Part shown: positions 1 to 9,065 of the stretch, piece by piece
How positions within the stretch are numbered: the stretch's first letter is position 1
Layout of the letters: each line of letters begins with the position of its first letter
Assembly: GCA_913030825.1 (NCBI GenBank)
Contig: CAJWCU010000014.1
Span: forward strand, 33,154 to 97,153
Direction of reading: 5' to 3'
Length of the DNA: 64,000 nt
Origin: an uncultured Rhodospirillaceae bacterium
GTDB lineage: Bacteria > Pseudomonadota > Alphaproteobacteria > Rhodospirillales > Casp-alpha2
Translations under genes and position numbers: made by a program
The notes under the pieces: model-generated
Told to the model about the DNA's origin: nothing
The model's database searches: none
Seen by the model: only the letters and a program-made list of their open reading frames with translations

Positions 1-2152
1 CGCCGCCGTCCAGCAATTGGAAAATCATACCGCCGGTCAAAGGCCGGGCCTCGACCAGCAGAACCTCGACCGTTTCGCCCAGGACATAGGTCTTGCCGTT
101 GGACCGGCCACGCAGGCGGTTATGGGCTTCGTCGTGGATGTAATAATCGTCGGGCAGGGAGCGGATCGGGATCAGGCCGTCGGCGCCCGTGTCGTTCAAT
201 GTGATGAACAGGCCGAAGCGGGTGACGCCGTTGATCCGCCCGGTGAAGGTCGCCCCCACCCGGTCGGCCAGATACTGCGTCGTGAAGCGGTCCACCGCCG
301 TGCGTTCCGCCGCCGCCGCGCGCCGTTCCGTGAACGACAGGTGCTGACCCATCTCGGCGAAATCCTTGTGGTCGGGCTCCAACCCGCCGTCGCCCAGCTT
401 GTTCCCCCGGATCAGCGCGCGGTGAACCAGCAGGTCCGAATACCGCCGAATGGGCGAGGTGAAATGGCAGTAGCGGCGCAGTGCCAGGCCGAAGTGGCCG
501 ATGTTGTCGGGCGAATATTCGGCCTGGGCCTGGGACCGCAGGACCAGTTCCTGAACCATCCGGTCGTTCGGCGTGGTCTTGGCCTTGGCCAACATCTGAT
601 TGAAATGCCGGGGCTGCACGACCTGGCCCTTGGCGAACGACAGGCCGACCGTGGCGACCGCTTCCGACAGGGCCGCGATCTTGGTCGGGCTCGGCTGGTC
701 GTGGATGCGGTACATGCAGGGCAGGCCTTTTTGTTCAAGGTTTTCCGCCGCCGCCACGTTGGCGGTGATCATGAATTCCTCGATCAGGCGGTGGCTGTCC
801 AATCGTTCGCGTTCGGCGATCTCGGCGACCTTGCCGTCGTCGCCCAGGATGACCTTGCGTTCGGCCAGGTCCAACTCCAGCACGCCGCGCTTGTGACGAT
901 TGCGCGCCAGGGCTTCATAGGCCCCGTAGAGCGGCGCGATGACGTCCTTGGCCAGGACATCCGTCGTATCGTCCGTACGGCCGTCCTGGGCCGCCTGAAC
1001 CTGCTCGTAGGTCAATCGCGCGGCCGAGCGCATCAGGGCCCGTTCGAACTTATGCCGTTTTAATTCGCCGTCGCCGTCGATCCACAGATGGGCGACGAGG
1101 CAGGGGCGATCTTCCTTGGGGTTCAGGGAACACCAGCCGGTCGACAATTCATGCGGCAGCATGGGCACCACGCGGTCGGGGAAATAGACGCTGTTGCCCC
1201 GGTCGTAGGCGCTGCGGTCCAGCGCGTCGCCGGGCCGCACGTACCAGGACACGTCGGCGATCGCGACCACCAGGTGCCAGCCGCCGTCGCGGTCCTTGTC
1301 CTTCTCGGCGAACACGGCGTCGTCGAAATCGCGGGCGTCGGCGCCGTCGATGGTGATCAGCGGCAGATCGCGCAGATCGACCCGCTGGCCCAAGGGGGCG
1401 GGGCCCGCCGCCTTGGCCTGATCCAGCGCCTGGGGCGGAAATTCCGACGGAATTTCGTGTTCGTGGATGGATATCAGGCTGACCGATTTGGGGTCGTCCA
1501 TGCCGCCCAGAACGTCGGAAACCTTGGCCTTGCGCAGGCCCAGTTCCTTGCCGGGCAGGACATGGGCGCGGACCAGGTCGCCCGGCTTCGCACCTTTCGA
1601 CTGTCCCGCCGGAACGATGAAATCGGCCTTTGCACGGCGGTCGGTGCTTTCGATGCGGCCTTCGCCGCCGACCTCGCGGTAGACGCCCATGATCGCGGCC
1701 GGGGCCGAGGGCAGGCGGCGGATCGTGCGGCCCTGATACTGGCCGCGCCCGGTGCGTTCCAAGCGCGCCAGAACCCGGTCGCCGGTGCCCAACGCCGGCT
1801 GGCCCTTGCGTTCCGGCGCCATGTAGATGGCGGGCGGCGGCCCGGCGGCGTCTTCGTCCCAGGATTCCGGGCGGGCCATCAGTTCGCCGTCGCTGTCGAC
1901 GCCGGTGATATGTAGGACCGTGACCTCGGGCAGCGCCCCCGGTTCGGCGAAGCGCTTGCCCCGGCCACGTTGCAGCGAGCCGTCGGCTTCAAGTTCCTTC
2001 AGCATCTCGCGCAGCATGACCTTGCCTTCCGAGCCCAGCTTGAAGGCGCGCGCGATTTCGCGTTTGCCGACCCGTTTGGGGCTCGACTGGATGAACTCAA
2101 GCAGTTCTTCCTTGGTCGGGAAGGGCGGCTTGGATGAGGGGCGCTTGGCCAA
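1..2152 (-). CDS. rnr: Ribonuclease R (3' end of gene cut by window edge)
   Basis: Processive 3'-5' exoribonuclease of the RNB family, acting in the cytoplasm on structured RNA. About 717 codons are visible. The N-terminus has a winged-helix segment (LLEFIQSSPKRVGKREIA). The centre has the RNB catalytic motif DGADARDFDDAVF, with the Asp cluster that binds metal. The visible end (about the last 80 residues, FTGRINGVTRFGLF onward) is an S1 RNA-binding domain; the remaining C-terminus lies outside the window. The only start codon between the in-frame topA stop and the conserved N-terminus is TTG at 2152, giving MAKRPSSK; no strong ribosome site is seen. It is 18 bp downstream of topA and probably cotranscribed with it. 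Confidence 0.93.
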   Translation of the reverse strand, partial: MAKRPSSKPPFPTKEELLEFIQSSPKRVGKREIARAFKLGSEGKVMLREMLKELEADGSLQRGRGKRFAEPGALPEVTVLHITGVDSDGELMARPESWDEDAAGPPPAIYMAPERKGQPALGTGDRVLARLERTGRGQYQGRTIRRLPSAPAAIMGVYREVGGEGRIESTDRRAKADFIVPAGQSKGAKPGDLVRAHVLPGKELGLRKAKVSDVLGGMDDPKSVSLISIHEHEIPSEFPPQALDQAKAAGPAPLGQRVDLRDLPLITIDGADARDFDDAVFAEKDKDRDGGWHLVVAIADVSWYVRPGDALDRSAYDRGNSVYFPDRVVPMLPHELSTGWCSLNPKEDRPCLVAHLWIDGDGELKRHKFERALMRSAARLTYEQVQAAQDGRTDDTTDVLAKDVIAPLYGAYEALARNRHKRGVLELDLAERKVILGDDGKVAEIAERERLDSHRLIEEFMITANVAAAENLEQKGLPCMYRIHDQPSPTKIAALSEAVATVGLSFAKGQVVQPRHFNQMLAKAKTTPNDRMVQELVLRSQAQAEYSPDNIGHFGLALRRYCHFTSPIRRYSDLLVHRALIRGNKLGDGGLEPDHKDFAEMGQHLSFTERRAAAAERTAVDRFTTQYLADRVGATFTGRINGVTRFGLFITLNDTGADGLIPIRSLPDDYYIHDEAHNRLRGRSNGKTYVLGETVEVLLVEARPLTGGMIFQLLDGG

Positions 2153-2170
2153 GGGGCGTATCCCGCGGGA

Positions 2171-4852
2171 TCAGGCGTCGGAGGAGGAGGGCGTGGTTTC
2201 GTCCTCCGAAGCGGTCTTCTTCGCTGCCGTCTTGGTCGTCTTCTTTTTGGCGGTGGTCTTCTTGGCCGCCGCTTTCTTCTTCGGCGCGGCCTTCTTGGCG
2301 GGCTTCTTCTCCGCCGTCTTTTTCTCGGCGGGGCCCTTCTTGCCGGCCTTGGCGGCGATCAGCTCAAGCGCCGTTTCCAGCGTCACCGACGTCTTGTCCA
2401 TGTCCTTGGGCAGGGAGGCCATCACCTTGCCGTGCTGGACGAAGGGGCCCCAGCGACCTTCCTTCTGCACAACCGGCTTGCCGTCCTTGGGGTGCTTGCC
2501 CAGTTCCTTGGGCGGATCCTTGCGCGGCTTGTCGGCGAACAGCACGACGGCGCGGTTAAGGCCGACGGTCAGCACGTCGTCGTCGCCCTTCAGCGAGACA
2601 TAGGTGCCGCCCATCTTGAGGAACGGGCCGAAGCGGCCGAGGCCGGCGGTGATCATGTCGCCGGTTTCCGGATGCAGGCCGACCTCGCGCGGCAGGGCCA
2701 GCAGGCCGAGTGCGGCCTCCAGATCGATGGTCATCGGGCCGACGCCCTTGGGCAGCGAGGCGCGCTTGGGCTTGGGGCCGCCTTCTTCCGCCTCGCCCAA
2801 TTGCACATAGGCGCCGTAGGGGCCCTTGCGCACGGTCACCGGCAGGCCCGTATCGGGATCGTTGCCGAGCATCCGGGGATAGACCTCGGGCACGGCCTCG
2901 GCCCCGTCTTCGCCGTCCGTGTTCGGCACGGCGAGGGCCTGGGTATGCTTGCATTCGGGATAGTTGGAACAGCCGATGAAGGCGCCGAACTTGCCAAGCT
3001 TCAAGCCCAGGCGGCCGTCGCCGCAAGTCGGGCATTTGCGCGGATTGCTGCCGTCGGGCCGGTCCGGGAAGAAATGCGGGCCGAGCAATTCGTCCAGCGC
3101 GTCCAGAACTTCGCGCACGCGCAGGTCCTTGGTGCCGTCGACCGCGTGGGAGAAGGCTTCCCAGAAATCGCGCAGCACCTGTTTCCATTCGCGCCGTCCG
3201 CCGGAAATATCGTCGAGCCGTTCTTCCAGTTCCGCCGTGAAGCCGTATTCGACGTAGCGTTCGAAGAAGCTGGAGAGGAAGGCCGTGACCAGACGGCCGC
3301 GGTCTTCCGGCATGAAGCGGCGGCTTTCCAGCTGCACGTAATTGCGGTCCTGCAGCACGGAAATGATCGAGGCATAGGTCGAGGGACGGCCGATGCCCAA
3401 CTCCTCCAGCCGCTTGACCAGGCTGGCTTCGGTATAGCGGGGCGGCGGCTGGGTGAAATGCTGGTCGGCCGCAACGTCCTGGCGGGCCAGGTGCGCGCCT
3501 TCCTTGACGTCGGGCAGGATGCGCAGCTTGTCGTCGTCATCGTCGCCGGCGTCTTCGTCCTTGCCTTCCTGGTAGACCTTGAGAAAACCGTCGAAGGCAA
3601 TGACCGAGCCGGTCGCCCGCAGCACGGCGGAGTTGTCGGCGGCGGCGATGTCGACCGCGACCTGGTCGAGAACGGCGTTTTCCATCTGGCAGGCGACGGT
3701 GCGCTTCCAGATCAGGTCGTAGAGTTTGCGCTGATCGTCGTCCAAGTATTGGGCGACGTCTTCCGGCCGCTTGGAGACATCCGTCGGGCGAATCGCTTCG
3801 TGCGCTTCCTGGGCGTTCTTGGCCTTGCTCTTATAAATGCGCGGCGCGTCCGGCAGGTAGGGCGCGCCGTAGCTGTCCTTGATTAGGTTGCGGCAGGCAT
3901 CCATGGCCTCGTTGGCCATGGTCACGCCGTCGGTCCGCATATAGGTGATCAGGCCGACGGTCTCGCCGCCGATGTTGACGCCTTCGTACAGACGCTGGGC
4001 GACCTGCATGGTCCGCTTGGCGCCGAAATAGAGCTTGCGCGCCGCCTCTTGCTGCAGCGTCGAGGTGGTGAACGGCGGGGCCGGGTTGCGGCGGGTCTGT
4101 TTGCGTTGAACGTCGGCGACGGAGAAGGTGCCGGCCTCGACCGTCTTCTTGGCGCGTTCGGCGTCCTCGGCCGAGCCCAGGTCCATCTTGCCCAGCTTCT
4201 TGCCGTCCAGATGGGTCAGGTTGGCCGACAGCTTGTGCCCGCCATCGGCGGCGAAGGTCGCCTTGACGGACCAGAATTCCTGTTTCTTGAAGACCTCGAT
4301 CTCGGCTTCGCGTTCGCAGATCAGGCGCAGCGCCACCGATTGCACACGGCCCGCCGACCGCGAGCCCGGCAGCTTGCGCCACAGGACCGGCGACAGATTG
4401 AAGCCGACCAAATAGTCGAGTGCCCGGCGCGCCAGATAGGCGTCGACCAGTTCCTTGTCCAGGTCGCGGGGATGGTCGAAGGCGTTCCTGACCGCGTCCT
4501 TGGTGATTTCGTTGAACACCACGCGTTTGACGTCGACGCCGCCCAGCAGGTTCTTTTTGTTCAGGACTTCCTGGACATGCCAAGAAATCGCCTCGCCCTC
4601 GCGGTCGGGGTCGGTCGCCAGATACAGTTTATCGGCGCCCTTCACCGCATCGGCGATGGCCTTGATGTGTTTTTCCGACCGGGCGTCGACTTCCCAGTCC
4701 ATTTCGAAATCGGAATCGGGCCGGACCGAGCCGTCTTTCGACGGCAGGTCGCGGATATGGCCGTAGCTGGCCAAAACCGTATATCCGGGGCCCAGGTACT
4801 TATTAATGGTCTTTGCCTTGGCCGGGCTTTCAACGACGACAACGTCGGTCAT
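2171..4852 (-). CDS. topA: DNA topoisomerase I
   Basis: Type IA topoisomerase, 893 aa, relaxing negative supercoils. The TOPRIM domain is at the N-terminus (VVVESPAKAKTI with Glu8; DPDRE with Asp81 and Asp83). The catalytic tyrosine is Tyr304 in GLITYMRTDG. One C4 zinc ribbon follows near residue 620 (CPTCGDGRLG...GCSNYPEC). Three degenerate Topo C-terminal repeats come next (GPYGAYVQLG, GRFGPFLKMG, GRWGPFVQHG). The last roughly 60 residues are a Lys/Ala-rich basic tail of the kind common in alphaproteobacterial TopA. It lies 48 bp downstream of dprA in the usual dprA-topA-rnr order. Confidence 0.97.
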   Translation of the reverse strand: MTDVVVVESPAKAKTINKYLGPGYTVLASYGHIRDLPSKDGSVRPDSDFEMDWEVDARSEKHIKAIADAVKGADKLYLATDPDREGEAISWHVQEVLNKKNLLGGVDVKRVVFNEITKDAVRNAFDHPRDLDKELVDAYLARRALDYLVGFNLSPVLWRKLPGSRSAGRVQSVALRLICEREAEIEVFKKQEFWSVKATFAADGGHKLSANLTHLDGKKLGKMDLGSAEDAERAKKTVEAGTFSVADVQRKQTRRNPAPPFTTSTLQQEAARKLYFGAKRTMQVAQRLYEGVNIGGETVGLITYMRTDGVTMANEAMDACRNLIKDSYGAPYLPDAPRIYKSKAKNAQEAHEAIRPTDVSKRPEDVAQYLDDDQRKLYDLIWKRTVACQMENAVLDQVAVDIAAADNSAVLRATGSVIAFDGFLKVYQEGKDEDAGDDDDDKLRILPDVKEGAHLARQDVAADQHFTQPPPRYTEASLVKRLEELGIGRPSTYASIISVLQDRNYVQLESRRFMPEDRGRLVTAFLSSFFERYVEYGFTAELEERLDDISGGRREWKQVLRDFWEAFSHAVDGTKDLRVREVLDALDELLGPHFFPDRPDGSNPRKCPTCGDGRLGLKLGKFGAFIGCSNYPECKHTQALAVPNTDGEDGAEAVPEVYPRMLGNDPDTGLPVTVRKGPYGAYVQLGEAEEGGPKPKRASLPKGVGPMTIDLEAALGLLALPREVGLHPETGDMITAGLGRFGPFLKMGGTYVSLKGDDDVLTVGLNRAVVLFADKPRKDPPKELGKHPKDGKPVVQKEGRWGPFVQHGKVMASLPKDMDKTSVTLETALELIAAKAGKKGPAEKKTAEKKPAKKAAPKKKAAAKKTTAKKKTTKTAAKKTASEDETTPSSSDA

Positions 4853-4900
4853 ACAAGACTTGCCTTTTCTCGGCCGGCCTCGGTACGCCCCCCGGGCCGG

Positions 4901-6046
4901 CTACTGGTCCATGAGCAGCGATACTTTGCTGCCGGGGTGCCTCTCTAACCGGCCTGCCAGTTCAAGTTCAAGCAAAACCGTAGAGACCACGGCTTGGGAG
5001 AATTGGCAAACGCGGACCAGTTCGTCAACCGTCGTCGGTGCCGGACCCAGCGCGGAAAGGATTTCCTGACGCGCCGTATCGATGTCGTCGACATCGGTCA
5101 GCTCCGGGTTAATGGTCTGATTTTCAAGGAAAGATTCCGTATTCGCCGTCGGGCGTTGCTGGGCAAGCACGGCAAAAACATCTTCTGCTGTTTCGGTCAG
5201 GGTGGCGCCCTGGCGGATCAATTCGTTGGTGCCGCGCGCCCTTGGGTCCATCGCGGCCCCTGGTACGGCGAAAACCTCGCGCCCCTGCTCCAAGGCCATG
5301 CGTGCCGTGATCAGCGACCCGGACCGGGGGCTGGCCTCGACCACCACGACGCCCCGGGCCAGGCCCGAGATGATGCGGTTGCGCCGGGGGAAATGGCGGG
5401 CCTGGGGTTTGGTGCCGGGCGGGGCCTCGGCGACCAGCACGCCTTCGCCGGCGATCCGGGACTGAAGATCGGCGTTCTCCGCCGGATAGGAAATGTCGAT
5501 GCCACCGCCCAGAACCGCCGCCGTGCCGGTCGCGATGGCGCCTTCATGGGCTGCCGCGTCGATCCCCCGGGCCAGGCCCGAGGCGACCATCAAGCCACCG
5601 GCACCCAAATCCGCCGATAGTTTCTTCGCGAACCGCCGGCCGTTGACGGAAGCATTTCTGGCCCCGACCACGCCGATGGTCTTTTTTTGCAAAAGCTCCA
5701 CCCGCCCCTTGGCGTAGATCAGTGGCGGCGGGTCATGAATTTGCGCGAGCAGCGGGGGATAGGCGGGTTCGCCCCAGGCCACGATATCCGCCTGAAGGCG
5801 CGCCGCCACTTCCATTTCACGCGTCGCCTCCGCCGCCGTGGCGACGCGCAGGCCGCTTTCTCGCCCGCCACCCCGGCGGGCCAGTTCGGGAATCGCGTCA
5901 AGTGCCTTGGCCGCCGTGCCGAACCGTTCGAGCAGGCGAAAGAAGGTTCCCGGCCCGACGTTCGTCGAACGGATCAGGCGGAGCCAATCAAGGCGCTCCT
6001 CGTCGTTGAGTGTGCGTCGGCGGTGATCCGCCATTCTGTCCGGCAT
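4901..6046 (-). CDS. dprA: DNA-processing protein DprA
   Basis: Single-strand DNA-binding RecA loader of the DprA/Smf family, 381 aa, used in transformation or recombination. The Rossmann-like core is evident in IGVVGARNASVNGRRFA, VASGLARGIDAAAHEGA and AAVLGGGIDISYPAEN. An N-terminal helical region and a C-terminal winged-helix segment (about residues 320-380) flank it. Start ATG at 6046 is preferred over ATG 6034 because GGAGG lies 8 bases upstream of it. It normally adjoins plsY in this group, but here about 6 kb of other genes intervene. Confidence 0.95.
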   Translation of the reverse strand: MPDRMADHRRRTLNDEERLDWLRLIRSTNVGPGTFFRLLERFGTAAKALDAIPELARRGGGRESGLRVATAAEATREMEVAARLQADIVAWGEPAYPPLLAQIHDPPPLIYAKGRVELLQKKTIGVVGARNASVNGRRFAKKLSADLGAGGLMVASGLARGIDAAAHEGAIATGTAAVLGGGIDISYPAENADLQSRIAGEGVLVAEAPPGTKPQARHFPRRNRIISGLARGVVVVEASPRSGSLITARMALEQGREVFAVPGAAMDPRARGTNELIRQGATLTETAEDVFAVLAQQRPTANTESFLENQTINPELTDVDDIDTARQEILSALGPAPTTVDELVRVCQFSQAVVSTVLLELELAGRLERHPGSKVSLLMDQ

Positions 6047-6120
6047 GGCGGAGCCTCCGGGATCTCTCTCTAGGCGAGAATATCCGAGGCGGAAAATCTA
6101 TAAAAGAGAAAATACAATAC

Positions 6121-7683
6121 TCAGGCGCCCGTTTTGGTTGTGCGCCCGAGAATCCAGGCGGGGATGATCGCCGTCGAGAACACGATGGCCGAGACGATGA
6201 AGGCATCCTGGAATCCCAGGGTCGTCGCCTGGGCATGGATCACCTTGGAAAGGAAGTTCAGCGCGCCGGCGGTTTGTTGGGTATCGGGCAGGCCGCTCTC
6301 GCTCAATACCTTGCCGACCTGCGCCAGGAATTCGCGGCTGACCGGATTGCCAGAGGTCTGCGTCGCCGCCATGGCGTCGGCGTGATAGGCGGTTCGCTGT
6401 TCGGTGATGACCACGAAAACCAGGGTCCCGAAGGCACCGCCCAGTTGGCGGACGAAGTTGTAGGTCGCCGCCCCCGCGTTGATTTTGTTTTCCGGCACGG
6501 CACGAATCGCCGCCGCCCCCATGGCGGGCATAACCAACCCAATCGCCAAGCGCGACAACACGGTCAACATGGCCATGACGAAGAAGGCCGTGTTGACGTC
6601 GGACTTGGCGATCAGCCAGGCCGCGACGACGAAAATCATGACGCCCGCGGTGATGGGATAGCGCGGGGATACATGGTCGTTCACCCGCCCAGCCAGGGGG
6701 GTGATCAAGAACAAGAAGATTCCCGCCGGCACCAGGACCATGCCGGCCGCCGTCGCGGTGAAGCCCTGAACCTGTTGGGTGAACACGGGAATGGCGTAAT
6801 TCGTCGCGAAATTACCGGCGCCGAACAGAAAGGCGATGACCATGGCCGAGGCATAGGACGGATCCTTGAATAAGGATACGTCGAGCATGGGATTGGCCGT
6901 GCGCATCTGATGTGCGAGGAAAACGATCCCGGCGGCCAGTCCGCCGACCAGCAAGGCGAGCGTATCGTTGGAGTGCCATCCCCATCGCTGACCGTTTGCC
7001 AGGCCCGACATGGTGCAGAACGCAAAGGTGACGACCAGGACCAGACCGGTCCAGTCGAACGGGGGCTTGCGGCCTTTCTTGCGTTCCTGGGGCATGAAGC
7101 TGAGCCCCAGCAGAAAGGCGATGAACGCGAGCGGCATGGGGACCAGGAAGATATGGCGCCAGGTCAGGGCATCGAGGATCGTTCCGCCGACGACGGGGCC
7201 GAAGCTGGGGGCCAAGGTGACGCCCACGGAATACATGCTGACGGCGAAGGCCCGCCGCTCCATAGGAAACACGGAAATGATCGTCGACAGCACCAGGGGC
7301 TGTACCACGCCGGCCGAAATGCCCTGCATGATCCGCCCTGCGATCAGGGTGTCGATATTCGGCGACCAGGTGCAGACGACGGCCCCCGCCGCAAACAGGA
7401 CCAGGGTCATGGCATAAGTCACGCGTTGTCCCAGATGGGAAACGACCCAAACGCTCATCAACTGGCTCGCGACCATGGTCGTGATAAACGCGGTCGAGGC
7501 CCACTGGGCAACGGTCTGATCGACCCCGAAGGTGCCCATGATCGACGGCACCGCGACGTTGACGACGGTCGCCGACAGGATCATCGAAACCGCGCCCAAA
7601 AGGCCGGACAACGTCACGAGCCAGCGGCGGAACTCGCTGATGGAATGGGGGTCTACTGGGCCTGCGGCGACGTTACTGGTCAA
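6121..7683 (-). CDS. MFS multidrug efflux permease, DHA2 (EmrB/QacA) family
   Basis: Inner-membrane drug:proton antiporter of the 14-helix DHA2 family, 520 aa, expected to pump lipophilic compounds or organic acids. Conserved elements include the motif C-like segment SVGVTLAPSFGPVVGGTI and the N-terminal proton-relay region (TTMVASQLMSVWVVSHLG). The start is TTG at 7683, inside the last codons of the upstream membrane-fusion gene (11 bp overlap), which indicates translational coupling. The pair forms an EmrAB-like unit; no outer-membrane TolC gene is adjacent. Substrate is unknown. Confidence 0.9.
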   Translation of the reverse strand: MTSNVAAGPVDPHSISEFRRWLVTLSGLLGAVSMILSATVVNVAVPSIMGTFGVDQTVAQWASTAFITTMVASQLMSVWVVSHLGQRVTYAMTLVLFAAGAVVCTWSPNIDTLIAGRIMQGISAGVVQPLVLSTIISVFPMERRAFAVSMYSVGVTLAPSFGPVVGGTILDALTWRHIFLVPMPLAFIAFLLGLSFMPQERKKGRKPPFDWTGLVLVVTFAFCTMSGLANGQRWGWHSNDTLALLVGGLAAGIVFLAHQMRTANPMLDVSLFKDPSYASAMVIAFLFGAGNFATNYAIPVFTQQVQGFTATAAGMVLVPAGIFLFLITPLAGRVNDHVSPRYPITAGVMIFVVAAWLIAKSDVNTAFFVMAMLTVLSRLAIGLVMPAMGAAAIRAVPENKINAGAATYNFVRQLGGAFGTLVFVVITEQRTAYHADAMAATQTSGNPVSREFLAQVGKVLSESGLPDTQQTAGALNFLSKVIHAQATTLGFQDAFIVSAIVFSTAIIPAWILGRTTKTGA

Positions 7684-8836
7684 TGTCGATCTTGATCTCG
7701 ACCATCATCCCCGGACGCAGCAGGCGCTCCTGCTGATCGATGGCGATCCGCACCGGCAGGCGCTGCGTGATCTTGGTGAAGTTGCCGGACGGATTGGGGC
7801 TGGGCAGCAGGGCGAATTCCGCCGTGGTCGCGTTACCGATGACCTCTACGGTGCCGGTAAATTCGCGATCCGGGTAGGCATCGACGGAAACATGTACCTT
7901 GTCGCCGACCTTGGTCTTGCGGATGTCGGTTTCCTTGATGTTGGCATCGACCCAGATGACTTCGGGGTCGTGGATCAGGGCCAGACGCTGGCCCGGGGTG
8001 ACGTATTCGCCGACTTCGACGAAGGTCTTGTCGACGACCCCCTTAATGGCGCTGCGGATTGTCCGGTCGGACATATCGAGGCGCTGTTCCTCGAGTTTGG
8101 CCTGCAGTTCCTGTTCCTTATGGCCGTAGACCAAGATGGCGCTTTCCAGGACGCGTAGACGCTCGCGTTCGGCCTCGACCTCGGCGACTTTGGCTTCCGC
8201 GGAATGCAGGTCGGCGACGGCGATGCGGTGTTCGCGCTGAATCTTGGTCAATTCGGTTTCCGCCTGATCGAGCTGACGGCGCGAGGCGACGCGTTTCTCG
8301 AACAGGGATTGCGCCCGCTCGTGTTCGCGCTGCGCCAGTGCCAGTTGCGGCTGCAGGGAGGACACGGTGACCTGTGCGGCGGCCAGAATGGCCTGTTCCG
8401 ACTTCAATTTCGCCGCCGTTTCCTTATCGACCAGCCGGCGTTCGGCGATGGTGCGATCTTTCTCCGCGCGCAGGCTGGCGATCTGGGCCTCCAGTTCGCG
8501 CGCCTTCAATTTGGATTCCCGATCGTCGATGGCGACCAGGACCGATCCGGGTTCGACGTTGTCGCCCTCGGTCACGGCGATTTCGGTGACCCAGCCGGCG
8601 ACACGGGACGACACGGTGATCAGGTCGCCGCCGATGCGGGCGTCGACTTCGTGGATATTGGTGACCCGGTCATGGATCTCGAGTCCGCCGAACAGCGTGC
8701 CGACGACGCCGATCACGACAGCGATGACAAAACGGCGCTTGCGCGCCTTCAACCGCTTGGCGTCTTCGGCGGCGGCATCCTGTGGGGATGACGCGTTGGC
8801 GTCTGACCGCGGATCGATATCCGTGGTGTCGGGCAT
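7673..8836 (-). CDS. HlyD/EmrA-family membrane fusion protein
   Basis: Periplasmic adaptor of the EmrA/HlyD family, 387 aa. A cytoplasmic tail of about 35 residues precedes one membrane helix (VIAVVIGVVGTLFGG). The split lipoyl/barrel-sandwich domain (VEPGSVLVAIDDRE; VDKTFVEVGEYVTPGQ) brackets a long alpha-helical hairpin of coiled coil (about residues 110-240). A beta-barrel follows, ending RPGMMVEIKIDID. It is first gene of the efflux operon and overlaps the permease start. A perfect 14-bp palindrome lies 45 bp upstream of its ATG, suggesting repressor control. Confidence 0.92.
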   Translation of the reverse strand: MPDTTDIDPRSDANASSPQDAAAEDAKRLKARKRRFVIAVVIGVVGTLFGGLEIHDRVTNIHEVDARIGGDLITVSSRVAGWVTEIAVTEGDNVEPGSVLVAIDDRESKLKARELEAQIASLRAEKDRTIAERRLVDKETAAKLKSEQAILAAAQVTVSSLQPQLALAQREHERAQSLFEKRVASRRQLDQAETELTKIQREHRIAVADLHSAEAKVAEVEAERERLRVLESAILVYGHKEQELQAKLEEQRLDMSDRTIRSAIKGVVDKTFVEVGEYVTPGQRLALIHDPEVIWVDANIKETDIRKTKVGDKVHVSVDAYPDREFTGTVEVIGNATTAEFALLPSPNPSGNFTKITQRLPVRIAIDQQERLLRPGMMVEIKIDIDQ

Positions 8837-8881
8837 GGATGTTTCCTTTTCTCCTTAAACGACAGCAATAAACCTTACAGA

Positions 8882-8895
8882 AATTGTATACAATT
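8882..8895. promoter_or_regulatory. Perfect palindrome, candidate operator of efflux operon
   Basis: AATTGTATACAATT is a perfect 14-bp inverted repeat in an otherwise GC-rich genome, 45 bp upstream of the EmrA-like start. The TTGTATACAA core resembles operators bound by GntR-family (FadR-type) repressors; that assignment is inference. No GntR gene lies next to it. It could equally act on the divergently transcribed kinase gene. Confidence 0.5.
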
Positions 8896-9065
8896 GGAAA
8901 GTGAGGCGTTCGACTCGTATTGATCGGTGATGGGGGGCTTTCGGCGGCTCGGCGCCCCGGAAATCCGGGGTCCGTGCTTTCGCGAATGCTGCATGTGCGA
9001 GAAAATGGGGTGCTTGGCAGACCCGCTTGGATATAGTCTTTCTAAAGCTTCCCAAAGGCAGAGTG

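Noticed and set aside
17..1915. Long plus-strand open frames of 348 and 275 codons
   Set aside because: They lie opposite ribonuclease R, whose reading on the minus strand is unbroken and fully conserved; the plus frames have no family features and arise from GC-rich codon bias.
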